NCBI RefSeq assembly: GCF_003173355.1
Contig: NZ_QGMY01000002.1
Span: 1-64,000 of the forward strand
DNA length: 64,000 nucleotides
Origin: Methanospirillum lacunae
GTDB lineage: Archaea > Halobacteriota > Methanomicrobia > Methanomicrobiales > Methanospirillaceae
Direction of reading: 5' to 3'
Positions 1 to 8,712 of the stretch are shown in pieces. Position numbers and translations under genes: made by a program. Positions within the stretch are counted from its first letter, which is position 1, and each line of letters begins with the position of its first letter. The notes beneath the pieces are model-generated. The model was not told the DNA's origin. It made no database searches and saw nothing but the letters and a program-made list of their open reading frames with translations.

Positions 1-1
1 G

Positions 2-982
2 CTCCAGGGGTCATCAAGCAGAGGACATCACTATGAGGGTCTTCTCACGAAATGTCCTGCTGTATCGGTCTGTGACCGGACGCTCGTTGTGGATGAGAGC
101 GGAACGACTTCTGCTCACCGGAGAGCTAAAGCCTATTCCTGGGATGATCAGGTGTACCAAGCCTGGAAGTATGGGGGAGGATGCTGGCTTGACAGAGATG
201 ACCCGCCTTCTGATGATAAAACCGGTCATGATGGGAATGATCTGAAGATTGTTCATGAAGAATTCGGAACTGCTGATGGTTGCGGGCTGACTGCAGAATG
301 TTCTGCAACGAATTCGGTTTCAGATTGCACATCAGATCAGGAATTAAATAATAATAATAATTTTTTATGTACTTATTACGGAATAAGAGAAGATACAGAG
401 AGCAGGAAAGATGATCATGAATGTGATTGTGTCTCTTCATCTGAAAATTGCAGTTCCGTAATTAGGGATCAGGATCATCATTCTGATGAATTATTAACGC
501 CTGATTGTAAAAATACTGAATATAATAATTGCACTGATTTCAGCAACTCATTTGCAACTCCTCAAAATGAGCCCGGTTTGTCAGAACGTTCGGCAGCGTT
601 CTGCAATGGCTCGTCAGGATCTATGAAGGTGAGAACGAATGAGTTCTGTGAGATTGACCAGGGTTTTGGTCAGGGTCCGTGCGACTGCTGTGGGTCAGAT
701 TGGGTTCACTACCAGGAGAGGATGACCCGGGAACGGCTGGCTGCTCCTCCCCGGATGAACAGGAAGATCTGCAGATCATGTTTTGAGAAGGCGAAACGTG
801 ATGAGGCAGCATCGTTCAGGGCTCTTCCCGGTGTGATTGATCCTCTTTCACTAATCAGGCTGAATTCTGATATCGGGAGATGCCAGGTCTGTAACACGTT
901 CAAGGCAACATGGCACGATTCAGAGTCCGGGGTTGCTGTGTGTGATTCATGCCGGTCCAGGATTCTCCGGGAGGGGTCATGA
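2..982 (+). CDS. Cys-rich zinc-ribbon protein, 5'-truncated by window edge
   Basis: The reading frame is open to the left edge of the window, so the true start is probably outside. An internal GTG at 89 would give 297 residues. The C-terminal third carries paired Cys motifs (CDCC, then CRSC about 40 residues later, then CQVC and CDSC) that look like one or two zinc ribbons. The middle, from about nt 290 to 630, is rich in Asn, Asp, Ser and Cys and looks like an unstructured linker. It is also more A/T-rich than both flanks. The stop overlaps the start of the next gene (ATGA), so the two are probably co-translated. I do not recognise the family. A DNA- or RNA-binding protein of an integrated element is possible, but that is inference. 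Confidence 0.55.
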   Translation, partial: LQGSSSRGHHYEGLLTKCPAVSVCDRTLVVDESGTTSAHRRAKAYSWDDQVYQAWKYGGGCWLDRDDPPSDDKTGHDGNDLKIVHEEFGTADGCGLTAECSATNSVSDCTSDQELNNNNNFLCTYYGIREDTESRKDDHECDCVSSSENCSSVIRDQDHHSDELLTPDCKNTEYNNCTDFSNSFATPQNEPGLSERSAAFCNGSSGSMKVRTNEFCEIDQGFGQGPCDCCGSDWVHYQERMTRERLAAPPRMNRKICRSCFEKAKRDEAASFRALPGVIDPLSLIRLNSDIGRCQVCNTFKATWHDSESGVAVCDSCRSRILREGS

Positions 983-1359
983 TTTCGCCGGTGTTTCGGT
1001 TTCACCTGCCTCATCTCTTCTGGTTTCTGTTCGGGTGCTCTGTGCTCTGGAAGGTTGGGAGGCTGAAGCCGGATCCTGTTCATGAGCAGATCAGGGTGAT
1101 AATCGACGGTCCGGGTGAAATCGGGAGGATATCCCGGAATGATGCCCGGGCGGTGATAAACCGGGAAGAGGGGATATCGATAGACCCCGGGGGAACGGTA
1201 GAGTTATCGACGTCCGGTCACGGGGTAGTGATCGAGGTTCCGGGAGAAGGTGGAGGTAGGTTTGTGGCTATAACTATGCAGGTCTGGAATATGCTGGAGT
1301 ACTGGCCGAAGAAGAAGGCAGCGTTGTTTGAGGAAGTAGGGAAAACGGATAGTGGCTGA
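979..1359 (+). CDS. Small hypothetical protein, coupled to the preceding gene
   Basis: I chose the ATG at 979 because it overlaps the previous stop as ATGA and has a GGGAGG ribosome-binding site just upstream. The protein has about 126 residues. A hydrophobic stretch at the N-terminus (His/Phe/Leu-rich, about residues 5-20) could be a membrane anchor. It is followed by a Gly/Val/Ile-rich region that suggests small beta strands and a short basic tail. No family is recognised. The tight overlap suggests it works with the zinc-ribbon protein before it. Confidence 0.5.
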   Translation: MISPVFRFHLPHLFWFLFGCSVLWKVGRLKPDPVHEQIRVIIDGPGEIGRISRNDARAVINREEGISIDPGGTVELSTSGHGVVIEVPGEGGGRFVAITMQVWNMLEYWPKKKAALFEEVGKTDSG

Positions 1360-1524
1360 TTGATGAGGTATCTGATAATATTCGTTGGATGGCTTCCATC
1401 AACCTCGGGTTTTTCAATAAATAAACCTATGAACAACCTTTTGATAGTCTAAACCAAAACAAAATCATGTGTAACAAATATAAATAATCGCTGAACATCA
1501 TCCCGATGGATTTTCGCTTATCCC

Positions 1525-1665
1525 ATGGGTCTGAATGACGTTGTCATTGGTGAAGGTAACACATATCAGGAAGCATTAACTGATGTAATATTTACTATTT
1601 ATTTTCACCTTAAAACTTATGGGAATACGATAGTTCAGGAATATATGGCATTGTTTGCTTTGTAA
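1525..1665 (+). pseudogene. HicB-like antitoxin C-terminal relic (46 codons)
   Basis: An ATG-initiated 46-codon frame reads GEGNTYQEALTDV followed by an amphipathic helix with FHLKTYG. This is the tail pattern of HicB-type antitoxins (GDTxEEAL...I..hi..fGe). The N-terminal half of a HicB, with the GxxxxxPELPGC-type segment, is missing, and there is no hicA beside it. It sits just before an intact MntA/HepT pair. I interpret it as the remnant of a lost hicAB module. A functional mini-protein cannot be excluded. Confidence 0.45.
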
Positions 1666-1730
1666 TATAAATAGATACAAAACAAACTTACCACATCTAC
1701 TCATAGGATACTCATAAAGAGAGGTTCCAT

Positions 1731-2045
1731 ATGTCCACCGATAATGAAAAAACACAAACGGTTATGGAAATCCTAAAAACAAAGAGATCAGAACTGATTG
1801 CTCTTGCTCAAAAACATGGTGCATCAAATATCAGAGTATTTGGTTCAGTATCCAGAAAAGAAGAGAATAGTAATTCAGATATTGATATCCTGGTAGATAT
1901 GGCTGAGGGTGCAAGTCTCCTCGATCTAGCCCGTCTGAAAAACGATCTTGAAGACCTGCTTGGAAGACCAATTGATATCACAACGAAACCAGCTCTCCAC
2001 CCAATGCTCGCCGGTACCATTTTGAAGGAGGCAATTCCACTGTGA
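1731..2045 (+). CDS. mntA: MntA-type minimal nucleotidyltransferase antitoxin
   Basis: This 104-residue protein has the minimal nucleotidyltransferase signature: a Gly-Ser pair at residues 38-39 (FGSVSR), then the metal-binding DID at about residues 50-52. Known MntA antitoxins transfer AMP to a Tyr of the partner HEPN ribonuclease and so silence it. The stop overlaps the GTG start of the HEPN gene, the standard arrangement for the pair. AT-rich DNA containing possible TATA elements (around 1665-1690) lies upstream. The motif, size and partner together make the call secure. Confidence 0.9.
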   Translation: MSTDNEKTQTVMEILKTKRSELIALAQKHGASNIRVFGSVSRKEENSNSDIDILVDMAEGASLLDLARLKNDLEDLLGRPIDITTKPALHPMLAGTILKEAIPL

Positions 2046-2389
2046 AGAATCAGGATATTTTCCTCATAGATATCCTTGATTCATTAGAAAAAATTGAATT
2101 CTATGCTGAAAAAGGAAAAGACTCCTTTTTTCAATCCTCTTTGATTCAGGATGGAATTATAAGAAACCTTGAAATTATTGGAGAGGCCACTAACCGACTT
2201 GACCCTTCTTTTCATTCCTTATATCCGGAGATTGATTGGAGAGGACTTATTTCACTTCGTAATATTCTCATCCACCAATATCATCGTGTAGATCTCAATC
2301 TTATATGGTCATTCGTGTTAAAGGACATTCCCGAATTAAAAGAAAAAATTCAGGTTATTCATGACAAACAAAGGTCATCGATGCACTGA
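2042..2389 (+). CDS. hepT: HepT-type HEPN ribonuclease toxin (DUF86)
   Basis: The 115-residue protein belongs to the DUF86 HEPN family. It carries the RX4HXY motif intact: Arg73, His78 and Tyr80 in RNILIHQY. In characterised pairs, Arg and His are catalytic for RNA cleavage and the Tyr is the AMPylation site used by MntA. It starts with GTG inside the mntA stop (4-base overlap). All key residues are present, so the pair is probably functional. Confidence 0.9.
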   Translation: MKNQDIFLIDILDSLEKIEFYAEKGKDSFFQSSLIQDGIIRNLEIIGEATNRLDPSFHSLYPEIDWRGLISLRNILIHQYHRVDLNLIWSFVLKDIPELKEKIQVIHDKQRSSMH

Positions 2390-2719
2390 AATATTCCTTT
2401 CATATTGTCTTCCTGATGCAAGGAGATAGTCGTCTGGAACCCGGGATATCATGCCTGGGTTACATAATAGAACCGGGCTGGTCACGGAGTTATGATAGAG
2501 ATTCAATTAGAGGAGAAGGTGATAAAGAGATCCGGAGGGAGGTTATCTTCTCAACCGAATGAATAAGAAATTTAATCGTGTATTTTTTTCATTAATACTT
2601 TTGAGGCTCCCTGTTGAGACTTCATGAGTGTTCTCATGGATTAATATGATAAAATCAATACATTTAATGTTTTTTGGTTCAAACAATGTGCGAGATAGAG
2701 TCATTATTTCTCAACAATC
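2390..2719 (+). other. Intergenic region before hsdR
   Basis: No convincing gene is present in these 330 bases. A 24-codon frame starting near 2491 is too short to support. The last 150 bases are A/T-rich (T-run near 2583-2590, then TTTAATGTTTTTT near 2660) and probably contain the hsdR promoter. The 11-mer TCCCTGTTGAG at 2608-2618 recurs as one arm of an inverted repeat at 59005-59058. Confidence 0.4.
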
Positions 2720-5467
2720 ATGAAACCAGAAGAGAAGGCCCGTCAGCAGATAGATCAGATGCTTGAAGCAGCGGGTTGGAAAGTTCAGGATTATCGTGAT
2801 ATTAATCTGGGCGCCTCTTTTGGGGTTGCAGTTCGTGAGTATCCGGTTGGAGCTGGTTTTGCTGATTACCTCCTATTTGTCGACCGGAAAGCCGTTGGTG
2901 TCATAGAAGCCAAGCACGAAGGGGTTACGCTCTCCGGAGTTTCTGAACAGACCCAGGCTTATCTGACCAGTATGCCTGCAGCGGTTCCCACTCTCTTTCG
3001 TCCCCTCCCATTTGCATATGAAAGTTCTGGGGTGGAGACCTTTTTCCGGTCTGAACAGGATCCAGAGCCCCGGTCCCGCCGGGTGTTTGGATTTCACCGG
3101 CCAGAGACACTCCGTTCCTGGGCAAAGGAAGAATCCCCACTGCGTCGCCGACTCCAGCAGATGCCTCCCCTGATTGTCAAAGGGCTTCGGGACTGCCAGG
3201 TGGAAGCGATCACCAATCTTGAGGTCTCATTTGCCAGTGATCACCCTCGATCACTTATCCAGATGGCAACCGGATCAGGCAAGACCTTCACTTCAGTCAG
3301 TTTTGCATACCGGTTGATCAAGCATGCTCATGCGAGGCGTGTGCTCTTTCTTGTAGACCGGAGCAATCTCGGTCGTCAGACACTCAAGGAGTTTCAGCAG
3401 TATGTTACGCCTGATGATGGACGTAAGTTCACTGATCTTTATAATGTTCAGCATTTGACCAAAAATACAATAGATCCGGTCAGCCGTGTTTGCATCACCA
3501 CAATTCAGCGACTCTTTTCGATGCTGAAAGGAGATGAGGTATTTGAGGAGGAGAATGAAGAACGGTCACTCTTTGATATGCCTGGTGATCAGCAACCAAT
3601 TCCGATCTCATACAATCCGAAAATACCTATTGAAATGTTTGATTTCGTGATTACCGATGAGTGTCATCGTTCTATCTATAATCTCTGGCGACAGGTGCTT
3701 GAGTACTTTGATGCCTCATTGGTTGGTCTTACAGCCACCCCTTCAAAGCAGACTATTGGGTTTTTCCATAACAATCTGGTGATGGAGTACAGTCATGAGC
3801 GGGCAGTGGCTGACGGGGTAAATGTCGGGTATGAGGTGTACCGGATCAAGACAAAGATCACTGATGAAGGCTCGGAGATAGAGAAAGGGTTCTGGGTAGG
3901 GAAACGTGACAAGCTCTCCCGCAAGGAGAGATGGGAGATGCTAGATGAGGATTTTACCTACACGCCCACCCAGATAGACCGGGCTGTGGTTGTTCCTGAT
4001 CAGATAAGGACCGTCATCCGGACTTTGCGGGATGCTCTGTTTACCGAGATATTTCAGGGCAGGACCGAGGTTCCCAAAACGCTTATTTTTGCCAAGGATG
4101 ATGCCCATGCCGAAGAGATCGTTCATATAATCAGAGAAGAGTTTGGGAAAGGGAATGAGTTCTGTAAGAAGATCACATACCGAACTACAGGGGAGAAGCC
4201 GGAGAACCTGATCAAGAGTTTCTGCAACAGTTATCATCCCCGGATAGCGGTAACGGTGGATATGATCGCTACCGGGACTGACATCAAGCCGCTTGAGTGT
4301 GTGATGTTTATGCGGGATGTGCGGTCCCGGACGTATTTTGATCAGATGAAAGGCCGGGGTACCCGGACGATTAATGATACTGATCTCCAGAGTGTGACAC
4401 CTGATGCAGATCATAAGACTCATTTCATCCTGATTGATGCAGTCGGGGTCTGTGAAAGTCCGAAGCTTGAGATCAGGCCTCTTGAGCGAAAGAGGACAGT
4501 ATCATTTGAGAAATTGCTTCAGCAGGTAGCTACCGGTATCAGAGATGATGATACGCTCACCTCGCTTGCCGGACGGATTGCCAGAATTGACCGGGAGATG
4601 ACTTCTCCGGACAGGGCTGATCTTGAGAAGGTAACCAAGGTGCCGATCCGGAGGATCATCAACCAATTGATGGATGCAACCGATCCTGATATCCAGGATC
4701 AGAAGGCTCGTGAGATCTTTGCGGTTGCTTCTCCCACATCCCAGCAGGTTGTTGAAGCGACAGAAGTTTTAACAACCGAGGCATGCAGGACGTTTGATGA
4801 TCCTGTTATCCGCCGGATGCTTGAGGATATCAGGCGTAAGAATGAACAGGTTATCGACCGGGTGAGTATCGATGAGGTGGTCTTTTCCGGTTTTGATATT
4901 CATGCGAAAGAGAAGGCACAGGCTGTTGTATCTACCTTTACCACCTTCATCGAGACCAATAAAGATGAACTGGAAGCCCTCCGGATTCTGTACAGCCAGC
5001 CGTATGGAAGGCGTCATCTGACGTATGAGGCGATCAAAGAACTTGCAAACCGTATTGAGCAGCCTCCCTATCTGCTGAGTACTGATATCCTCTGGAAAGC
5101 ATATGCCCAGCTTGAGGCATCAAAAGTTCACGGTGCCGGACCACAGAAACTTTTGACCAATATCGTGTCACTTATCAGGTTTGCGATGGGTGAAGAACCG
5201 GTTCTGGAGCCGTTCGATACCCATGTTCATGATGAGTTTAGACGATGGATTTCTGAGCAGGAGAAATTAGGAAATACCTTTACGCACGAGCAATGCCGGT
5301 GGCTGGTGATGATCAGGGACCATATCGCGGCATCACTCTCGATTGAGATGGATGATCTTGATAATCACCCGTTTTCTGACCGGGGGGGAAGGATGAAGGC
5401 ATGGGAGGTTTTCGGGGAACGGCTTGAGCCGTTGATGATTGAGTTATCAGAGGTTCTGGCAGGGTAA
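2720..5467 (+). CDS. hsdR: Type I restriction enzyme, R (motor/nuclease) subunit
   Basis: The 915-residue protein has the HsdR layout. An N-terminal PD-(D/E)xK-type nuclease carries the motif GFADYL...GVIEAKH (about residues 50-75). A superfamily 2 helicase core follows, with Walker A TGSGKT near residue 185, DECH near 312 and the SAT-like TATPSK soon after. The C-terminal region, from about residue 620, is like the EcoEI R C-terminal domain. The subunit translocates DNA and cuts it when the HsdM/HsdS complex meets an unmodified site. It is the first gene of the system. hsdS and hsdM follow 1.3 and 4.3 kb later, with toxin-antitoxin genes between. No frameshift is seen. Confidence 0.95.
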   Translation: MKPEEKARQQIDQMLEAAGWKVQDYRDINLGASFGVAVREYPVGAGFADYLLFVDRKAVGVIEAKHEGVTLSGVSEQTQAYLTSMPAAVPTLFRPLPFAYESSGVETFFRSEQDPEPRSRRVFGFHRPETLRSWAKEESPLRRRLQQMPPLIVKGLRDCQVEAITNLEVSFASDHPRSLIQMATGSGKTFTSVSFAYRLIKHAHARRVLFLVDRSNLGRQTLKEFQQYVTPDDGRKFTDLYNVQHLTKNTIDPVSRVCITTIQRLFSMLKGDEVFEEENEERSLFDMPGDQQPIPISYNPKIPIEMFDFVITDECHRSIYNLWRQVLEYFDASLVGLTATPSKQTIGFFHNNLVMEYSHERAVADGVNVGYEVYRIKTKITDEGSEIEKGFWVGKRDKLSRKERWEMLDEDFTYTPTQIDRAVVVPDQIRTVIRTLRDALFTEIFQGRTEVPKTLIFAKDDAHAEEIVHIIREEFGKGNEFCKKITYRTTGEKPENLIKSFCNSYHPRIAVTVDMIATGTDIKPLECVMFMRDVRSRTYFDQMKGRGTRTINDTDLQSVTPDADHKTHFILIDAVGVCESPKLEIRPLERKRTVSFEKLLQQVATGIRDDDTLTSLAGRIARIDREMTSPDRADLEKVTKVPIRRIINQLMDATDPDIQDQKAREIFAVASPTSQQVVEATEVLTTEACRTFDDPVIRRMLEDIRRKNEQVIDRVSIDEVVFSGFDIHAKEKAQAVVSTFTTFIETNKDELEALRILYSQPYGRRHLTYEAIKELANRIEQPPYLLSTDILWKAYAQLEASKVHGAGPQKLLTNIVSLIRFAMGEEPVLEPFDTHVHDEFRRWISEQEKLGNTFTHEQCRWLVMIRDHIAASLSIEMDDLDNHPFSDRGGRMKAWEVFGERLEPLMIELSEVLAG

Positions 5468-5545
5468 ACGACAATTCACTCCTTATATGGTATGATACAG
5501 AAGATGGATAGGAGAGAAACGTGAATACTATTTCTACGAGGAGTT

Positions 5546-5764
5546 ATGCAATTCAATATCATTATTGAAAAGGATGAAGATGGGTGGTTTGTTGCATCCG
5601 TACCCGCTCTCCCCGGATGTCATACCCAGGCACAGGGTATGGATGATCTTCTTGAACGGATTCATGAAGCCATAGAGTTGTACATCGATGTGCAGGGCGT
5701 CCCCTCTTCAGATATGGTACGATCCTTTGTCGGGGTTCAGATCATTGATGTTGAGACCAGCTGA
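5546..5764 (+). CDS. hicB: HicB-type antitoxin
   Basis: The 72-residue protein has the compact HicB partial RNase H-like fold signature: an N-terminal strand with IIEKDEDGWFVASVPALPGC, followed by a helix rich in Glu and Ile. It lacks a long C-terminal DNA-binding extension. The GAGGAG sequence directly upstream supports this start. HicB binds and neutralises HicA. The order is antitoxin first, and the end overlaps the hicA start. Confidence 0.9.
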   Translation: MQFNIIIEKDEDGWFVASVPALPGCHTQAQGMDDLLERIHEAIELYIDVQGVPSSDMVRSFVGVQIIDVETS

Positions 5765-5975
5765 TCCAAGAAAGGTTGTCAGAGTTCTCTCGGATCTAGG
5801 ATTTAGTTGTACACGCAAGCGGGGAAGTCATCTCATCATGCAGCATCCGGATGGAAGAACCACGGTTATCCCATTCCATAGCGGAGAAGAGATTCAACGG
5901 GGTCTTCTTCGATCTATCATCAATGATGTTGGTATCGACAAAGATGTGTTTGTATCACTGTTGCAAGGTGAGTAA
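5748..5975 (+). CDS. hicA: HicA-type mRNA interferase toxin
   Basis: I chose the ATG at 5748 (75 residues) because it overlaps the hicB end and begins right at the HicA fold. The dsRBD-like toxin motif is present: GF.C.RKRGSHLIM with the catalytic His at residue 28, then the basic/hydrophobic strand ending in VIPFHSGEEI. HicA cleaves mRNA when released from HicB. The pair is intact and lies between hsdR and hsdS. Confidence 0.9.
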   Translation: MLRPADPRKVVRVLSDLGFSCTRKRGSHLIMQHPDGRTTVIPFHSGEEIQRGLLRSIINDVGIDKDVFVSLLQGE

Positions 5976-6036
5976 CTACTAGGCATATCGGGATATTTAC
6001 CTGATACTGTATACCAACATCGGATGATCTGGTTTT

Positions 6037-6369
6037 ATGGTGCAGGATTCAATCATCAATACGTTTTATCGGGAAATTCTTCCAAAATTGACAGAGTTGT
6101 TTACGCCTGATAAGGTTATTCTGTTCGGTTCCCGGATGAGTGGGTCAGCTCATGAGGAGTCGGATCTGGATGTGATCCTGGTTTCAGAGAGGTTCCGGGG
6201 TGTTCCTCAACATGAGCGGTTTCCGTTGGTCAGAAAAAGTATCAGGTCAGGGTATTCGATCGATTATCTTTGTTATACGATTGATGAGTTTGAGAGGATG
6301 AAGACCCGGTCCAGTGTTCTGGGGAGTGCGTTAATCGGGCCCCATCAGATAGTTTTGGGAACGTTATGA
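6037..6369 (+). CDS. Orphan minimal nucleotidyltransferase (MNT)
   Basis: The 110-residue protein has the nucleotidyltransferase signature FGSRMSGSAHEESDLDV, with Gly-Ser at residues 31-32 and the metal-binding Asp43/Asp45. MNT proteins usually pair with a HEPN protein, but no HEPN gene is adjacent on either side. It may act on a HEPN protein elsewhere in the cluster or be a leftover antitoxin. That is inference. Confidence 0.85.
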   Translation: MVQDSIINTFYREILPKLTELFTPDKVILFGSRMSGSAHEESDLDVILVSERFRGVPQHERFPLVRKSIRSGYSIDYLCYTIDEFERMKTRSSVLGSALIGPHQIVLGTL

Positions 6370-6433
6370 AATATCCTTTCCGTCCGGTTCGCAAAGCCTA
6401 TTGCTGACTTTGACATATTAAAAGGTAATTTGT

Positions 6434-6640
6434 ATGTCAGTAATTAATCTTCTTTTGGAAGAGATTGATGAACTTGATACTGATGACCAGGAGTATCTGA
6501 TCGATATTCTCCAAAACCGGTTGAGAGATAAGAGACGATCTGACCTTGCATCCCGGGGAAAAGAGGCCCTGTTACATGCACAGTCCGGGTGTGCAAAAAC
6601 GGGATCGTTTCACGGTTTATGGGCAGACCTCAATGGTTGA
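6434..6640 (+). CDS. Addiction-module antitoxin (RelE/ParE-partner type)
   Basis: The 68-residue protein resembles the small 'addiction module component' antitoxins that pair with RelE/ParE-like toxins. It has an acidic N-terminal helix (IDELDTDDQEYLIDILQNRL), an Arg-rich turn and a short C-terminal segment ending GLWADLNG. Its stop overlaps an ATG at 6633 that begins a shortened toxin frame. The family call is by pattern only. Confidence 0.65.
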   Translation: MSVINLLLEEIDELDTDDQEYLIDILQNRLRDKRRSDLASRGKEALLHAQSGCAKTGSFHGLWADLNG

Positions 6641-6767
6641 AGTAATTGGGGATGAAAGGTCATTAAAAATATTCAGGATGTGGAGCAAAAAGCATCAGGA
6701 TCTTCTGGATAGATCATGCACCCGGGTGTTTCTTATTTCTACTGGAACCCATGAAGAAGTGTATTAG
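6633..6767 (+). pseudogene. RelE-like toxin with internal deletion (44 codons)
   Basis: The frame starts with ATG overlapping the antitoxin stop. Its first part (FRMWSKKHQDLLDR) looks like the N-terminal helix of RelE-like toxins (F.r...KKHPDL..r). Its end (CTRVFLISTGTHEEVY) matches the C-terminal strand motif GTHDEVY of the same family. The roughly 35-45 residues that should lie between are absent, and the frame is kept across the join. I infer an internal in-frame deletion that killed the toxin and left the antitoxin intact. Confidence 0.5.
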
Positions 6768-6817
6768 TTCTTTTAAAACCTCCTTTCTCCGTAGGTAATG
6801 ATAAAAATTAGGATATT

Positions 6818-8350
6818 ATGACCGATAAAATAAAAATTGATACCATCCGGGGAGGAAATTTGCTGAGGGAGTTGAGGGCCGATGATGTGGGTATTATCGA
6901 AGATTCTAGTCGGATGAATGGAGAGTTGCCGAAAGGGTGGATAGTAACCACAATTGGTGATATTCTCGATATATCAGTAGAAAAAACCAATCCACCTTTT
7001 ACCAATATTTACACATATATTGGATTAGAACATATTGAGAGAAATTCTGGAAAAATTATTGACATTGGTCGTCCAGAAGAAATTAAAAGTACTAAAACAG
7101 TTTTTCATTCTGGAGATTTATTATACGGCAAGTTAAGGCCTAATTTAAACAAAGTATGGGTTGCAGATAGAAATGGTATATGTTCGACTGATATTCTTGT
7201 ATTTGTGAAAAATAGTAATATTAGCAATAAATTTTTTCTCTATCGCCTATTATCTTACGATTACGTATCTTATGCTTCACATATAACAAGTGGTGTAGAA
7301 TTACCACGAATTGATCAAAAAAAGATCAATCAATTTTCGATTTTTTTGCCTCCCCTTAACGAGCAGCACCGCATCGTCGCCAAAATCGAAGAGTTATTCA
7401 CCCAGCTCGACGCCGGCATCGCCAGCCTCCAGGCAGCTCAGGTTAAACTCAACCAATACCGCAAAGCCGTCCTGAAACATGCCTTCGAAGGAAAGCTGAC
7501 CGAGGCATGGCGAGAGGCTTACAAGGATGAGATCGAGCCGGTATCGGTGTTGCTTGAGCGGATCCGGGAAGAACGGCGGAAGGATAAGAAATACAAGGAA
7601 CTGCCGCCGGTTGATGCGGAGGGACTGCCAGAACTTCCGGAGGGGTGGGTGTGGACAACTATTGAAACTCTCCATCCAGCACAACGAACGTGTGCATATG
7701 GAGTGTTACAACCAGGTGATGAGGTAGAGGGTGGGATTCCTCTTGTTCGTGTAGGAGATATTGGAGAAGGTGGATTTTACAATACAAATCTAAAAAAAAT
7801 TGATCCAAAAATTTCAGAAAAATATAAGCGAACGATCCTTCAAGGAGGAGAAGTATTAGTCTCATTGGTTGGGGCGATTGGAAGAACAGCAGTTGTACCA
7901 GATTGTCTTAAAGGAGCTAATACTGCGAGAGCTGTAGGCGTTATTCCATTAAGCGAACACATTAATTCCCATTATCTAGAGATGTGGATCCGTCATCCAA
8001 CTAATAATGCAGAATTAGAGAGTAAAGCTCACGAAGTAGCAAGAAAGACTCTAAATTTAGAGGATGTTCGTGTATTCAAAGTTGCTCTAGCTCCAAAAAA
8101 GGAACAAGATAAAATTGTATCCGAAATTCGACAAAAAATTTCAATTATTGATTCAATTGATAAAATTGTCTTCCAATCAATCCTTCAATCAGACTTAATC
8201 CGTCAATCAATCCTGAAAAAAGCATTCGAAGGTCGCCTCGTCCCCCAGGATCCCAGCGACGAGCCTGCCTCGGTCCTCCTTGAGAAGATCCGTCAGGAGA
8301 AGATAACAAGGGAACCGAAGAAACGAGGGAGAAAGAATAAGGGAACCTGA
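6818..8350 (+). CDS. hsdS: Type I restriction enzyme, S (specificity) subunit
   Basis: The 510-residue protein has two target-recognition domains, each followed by a conserved helical spacer. TRD1 covers about residues 30-175 and TRD2 about 275-465. The spacers contain LNEQHRIVAKIEELFTQLD with LKHAFEGKLT, and the shorter KKEQDKIVSEIRQKIS with LKKAFEGRLV. It reads the DNA target for both methylation and restriction. The TRD-coding DNA is visibly A/T-rich, while the spacers are G/C-rich, suggesting separate origins. A second ATG at 6914 is a possible start nearer the usual family N-terminus. It ends with a Lys/Arg-rich tail, and its stop overlaps the relic HEPN frame. Confidence 0.93.
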   Translation: MTDKIKIDTIRGGNLLRELRADDVGIIEDSSRMNGELPKGWIVTTIGDILDISVEKTNPPFTNIYTYIGLEHIERNSGKIIDIGRPEEIKSTKTVFHSGDLLYGKLRPNLNKVWVADRNGICSTDILVFVKNSNISNKFFLYRLLSYDYVSYASHITSGVELPRIDQKKINQFSIFLPPLNEQHRIVAKIEELFTQLDAGIASLQAAQVKLNQYRKAVLKHAFEGKLTEAWREAYKDEIEPVSVLLERIREERRKDKKYKELPPVDAEGLPELPEGWVWTTIETLHPAQRTCAYGVLQPGDEVEGGIPLVRVGDIGEGGFYNTNLKKIDPKISEKYKRTILQGGEVLVSLVGAIGRTAVVPDCLKGANTARAVGVIPLSEHINSHYLEMWIRHPTNNAELESKAHEVARKTLNLEDVRVFKVALAPKKEQDKIVSEIRQKISIIDSIDKIVFQSILQSDLIRQSILKKAFEGRLVPQDPSDEPASVLLEKIRQEKITREPKKRGRKNKGT

Positions 8351-8712
8351 AGTATCTGAATGGGTCCGTCAGGCTGAGTACGATTACGAGGATACCGAAT
8401 ATTTATTCCTGGGAAAAAGATATCCTAAAGCCATTTTCTGTTGTCATCTGGCTCTTGAAAAAGGATTAAAGGCTCATTATATTCAGGTACAACCTCCCGG
8501 ATACCTCTCTAATATTTCTCATCCAGATAATACCGGGAGGAGTTCCTGAAAGGTTTGAAAACCTGATGGATATTCTGGGAGATATGAGTGTGAAGATCAG
8601 ATATTCACCGATACTTGATATTCTTCTGATTGATATTACTAAAGAGAAAGACCACACGATCATAGAAGATACCGGAGGATTCCTCACATGGATTCGCAAA
8701 TTGAAACTTTGA
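8349..8712 (+). pseudogene. HEPN-domain gene, frameshifted and lacking a start
   Basis: The first frame reads EWVRQAEYDYEDTEYLF...FCCHLALEKGLKAHYIQVQP, a typical Pfam HEPN N-terminal half, but stops at 8547-8549. The next frame continues the same domain from about 8494: PDTSLIFLIQIIPGGVPERFENL and on to ...FLTWIRKLKL, stopping at 8712. A +1 shift near 8493-8500 explains both. No ATG, GTG or TTG start is available after the last in-frame stop at 8304. The end overlaps the ATG of an intact MNT gene, as expected for an MNT/HEPN module. Confidence 0.75.
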
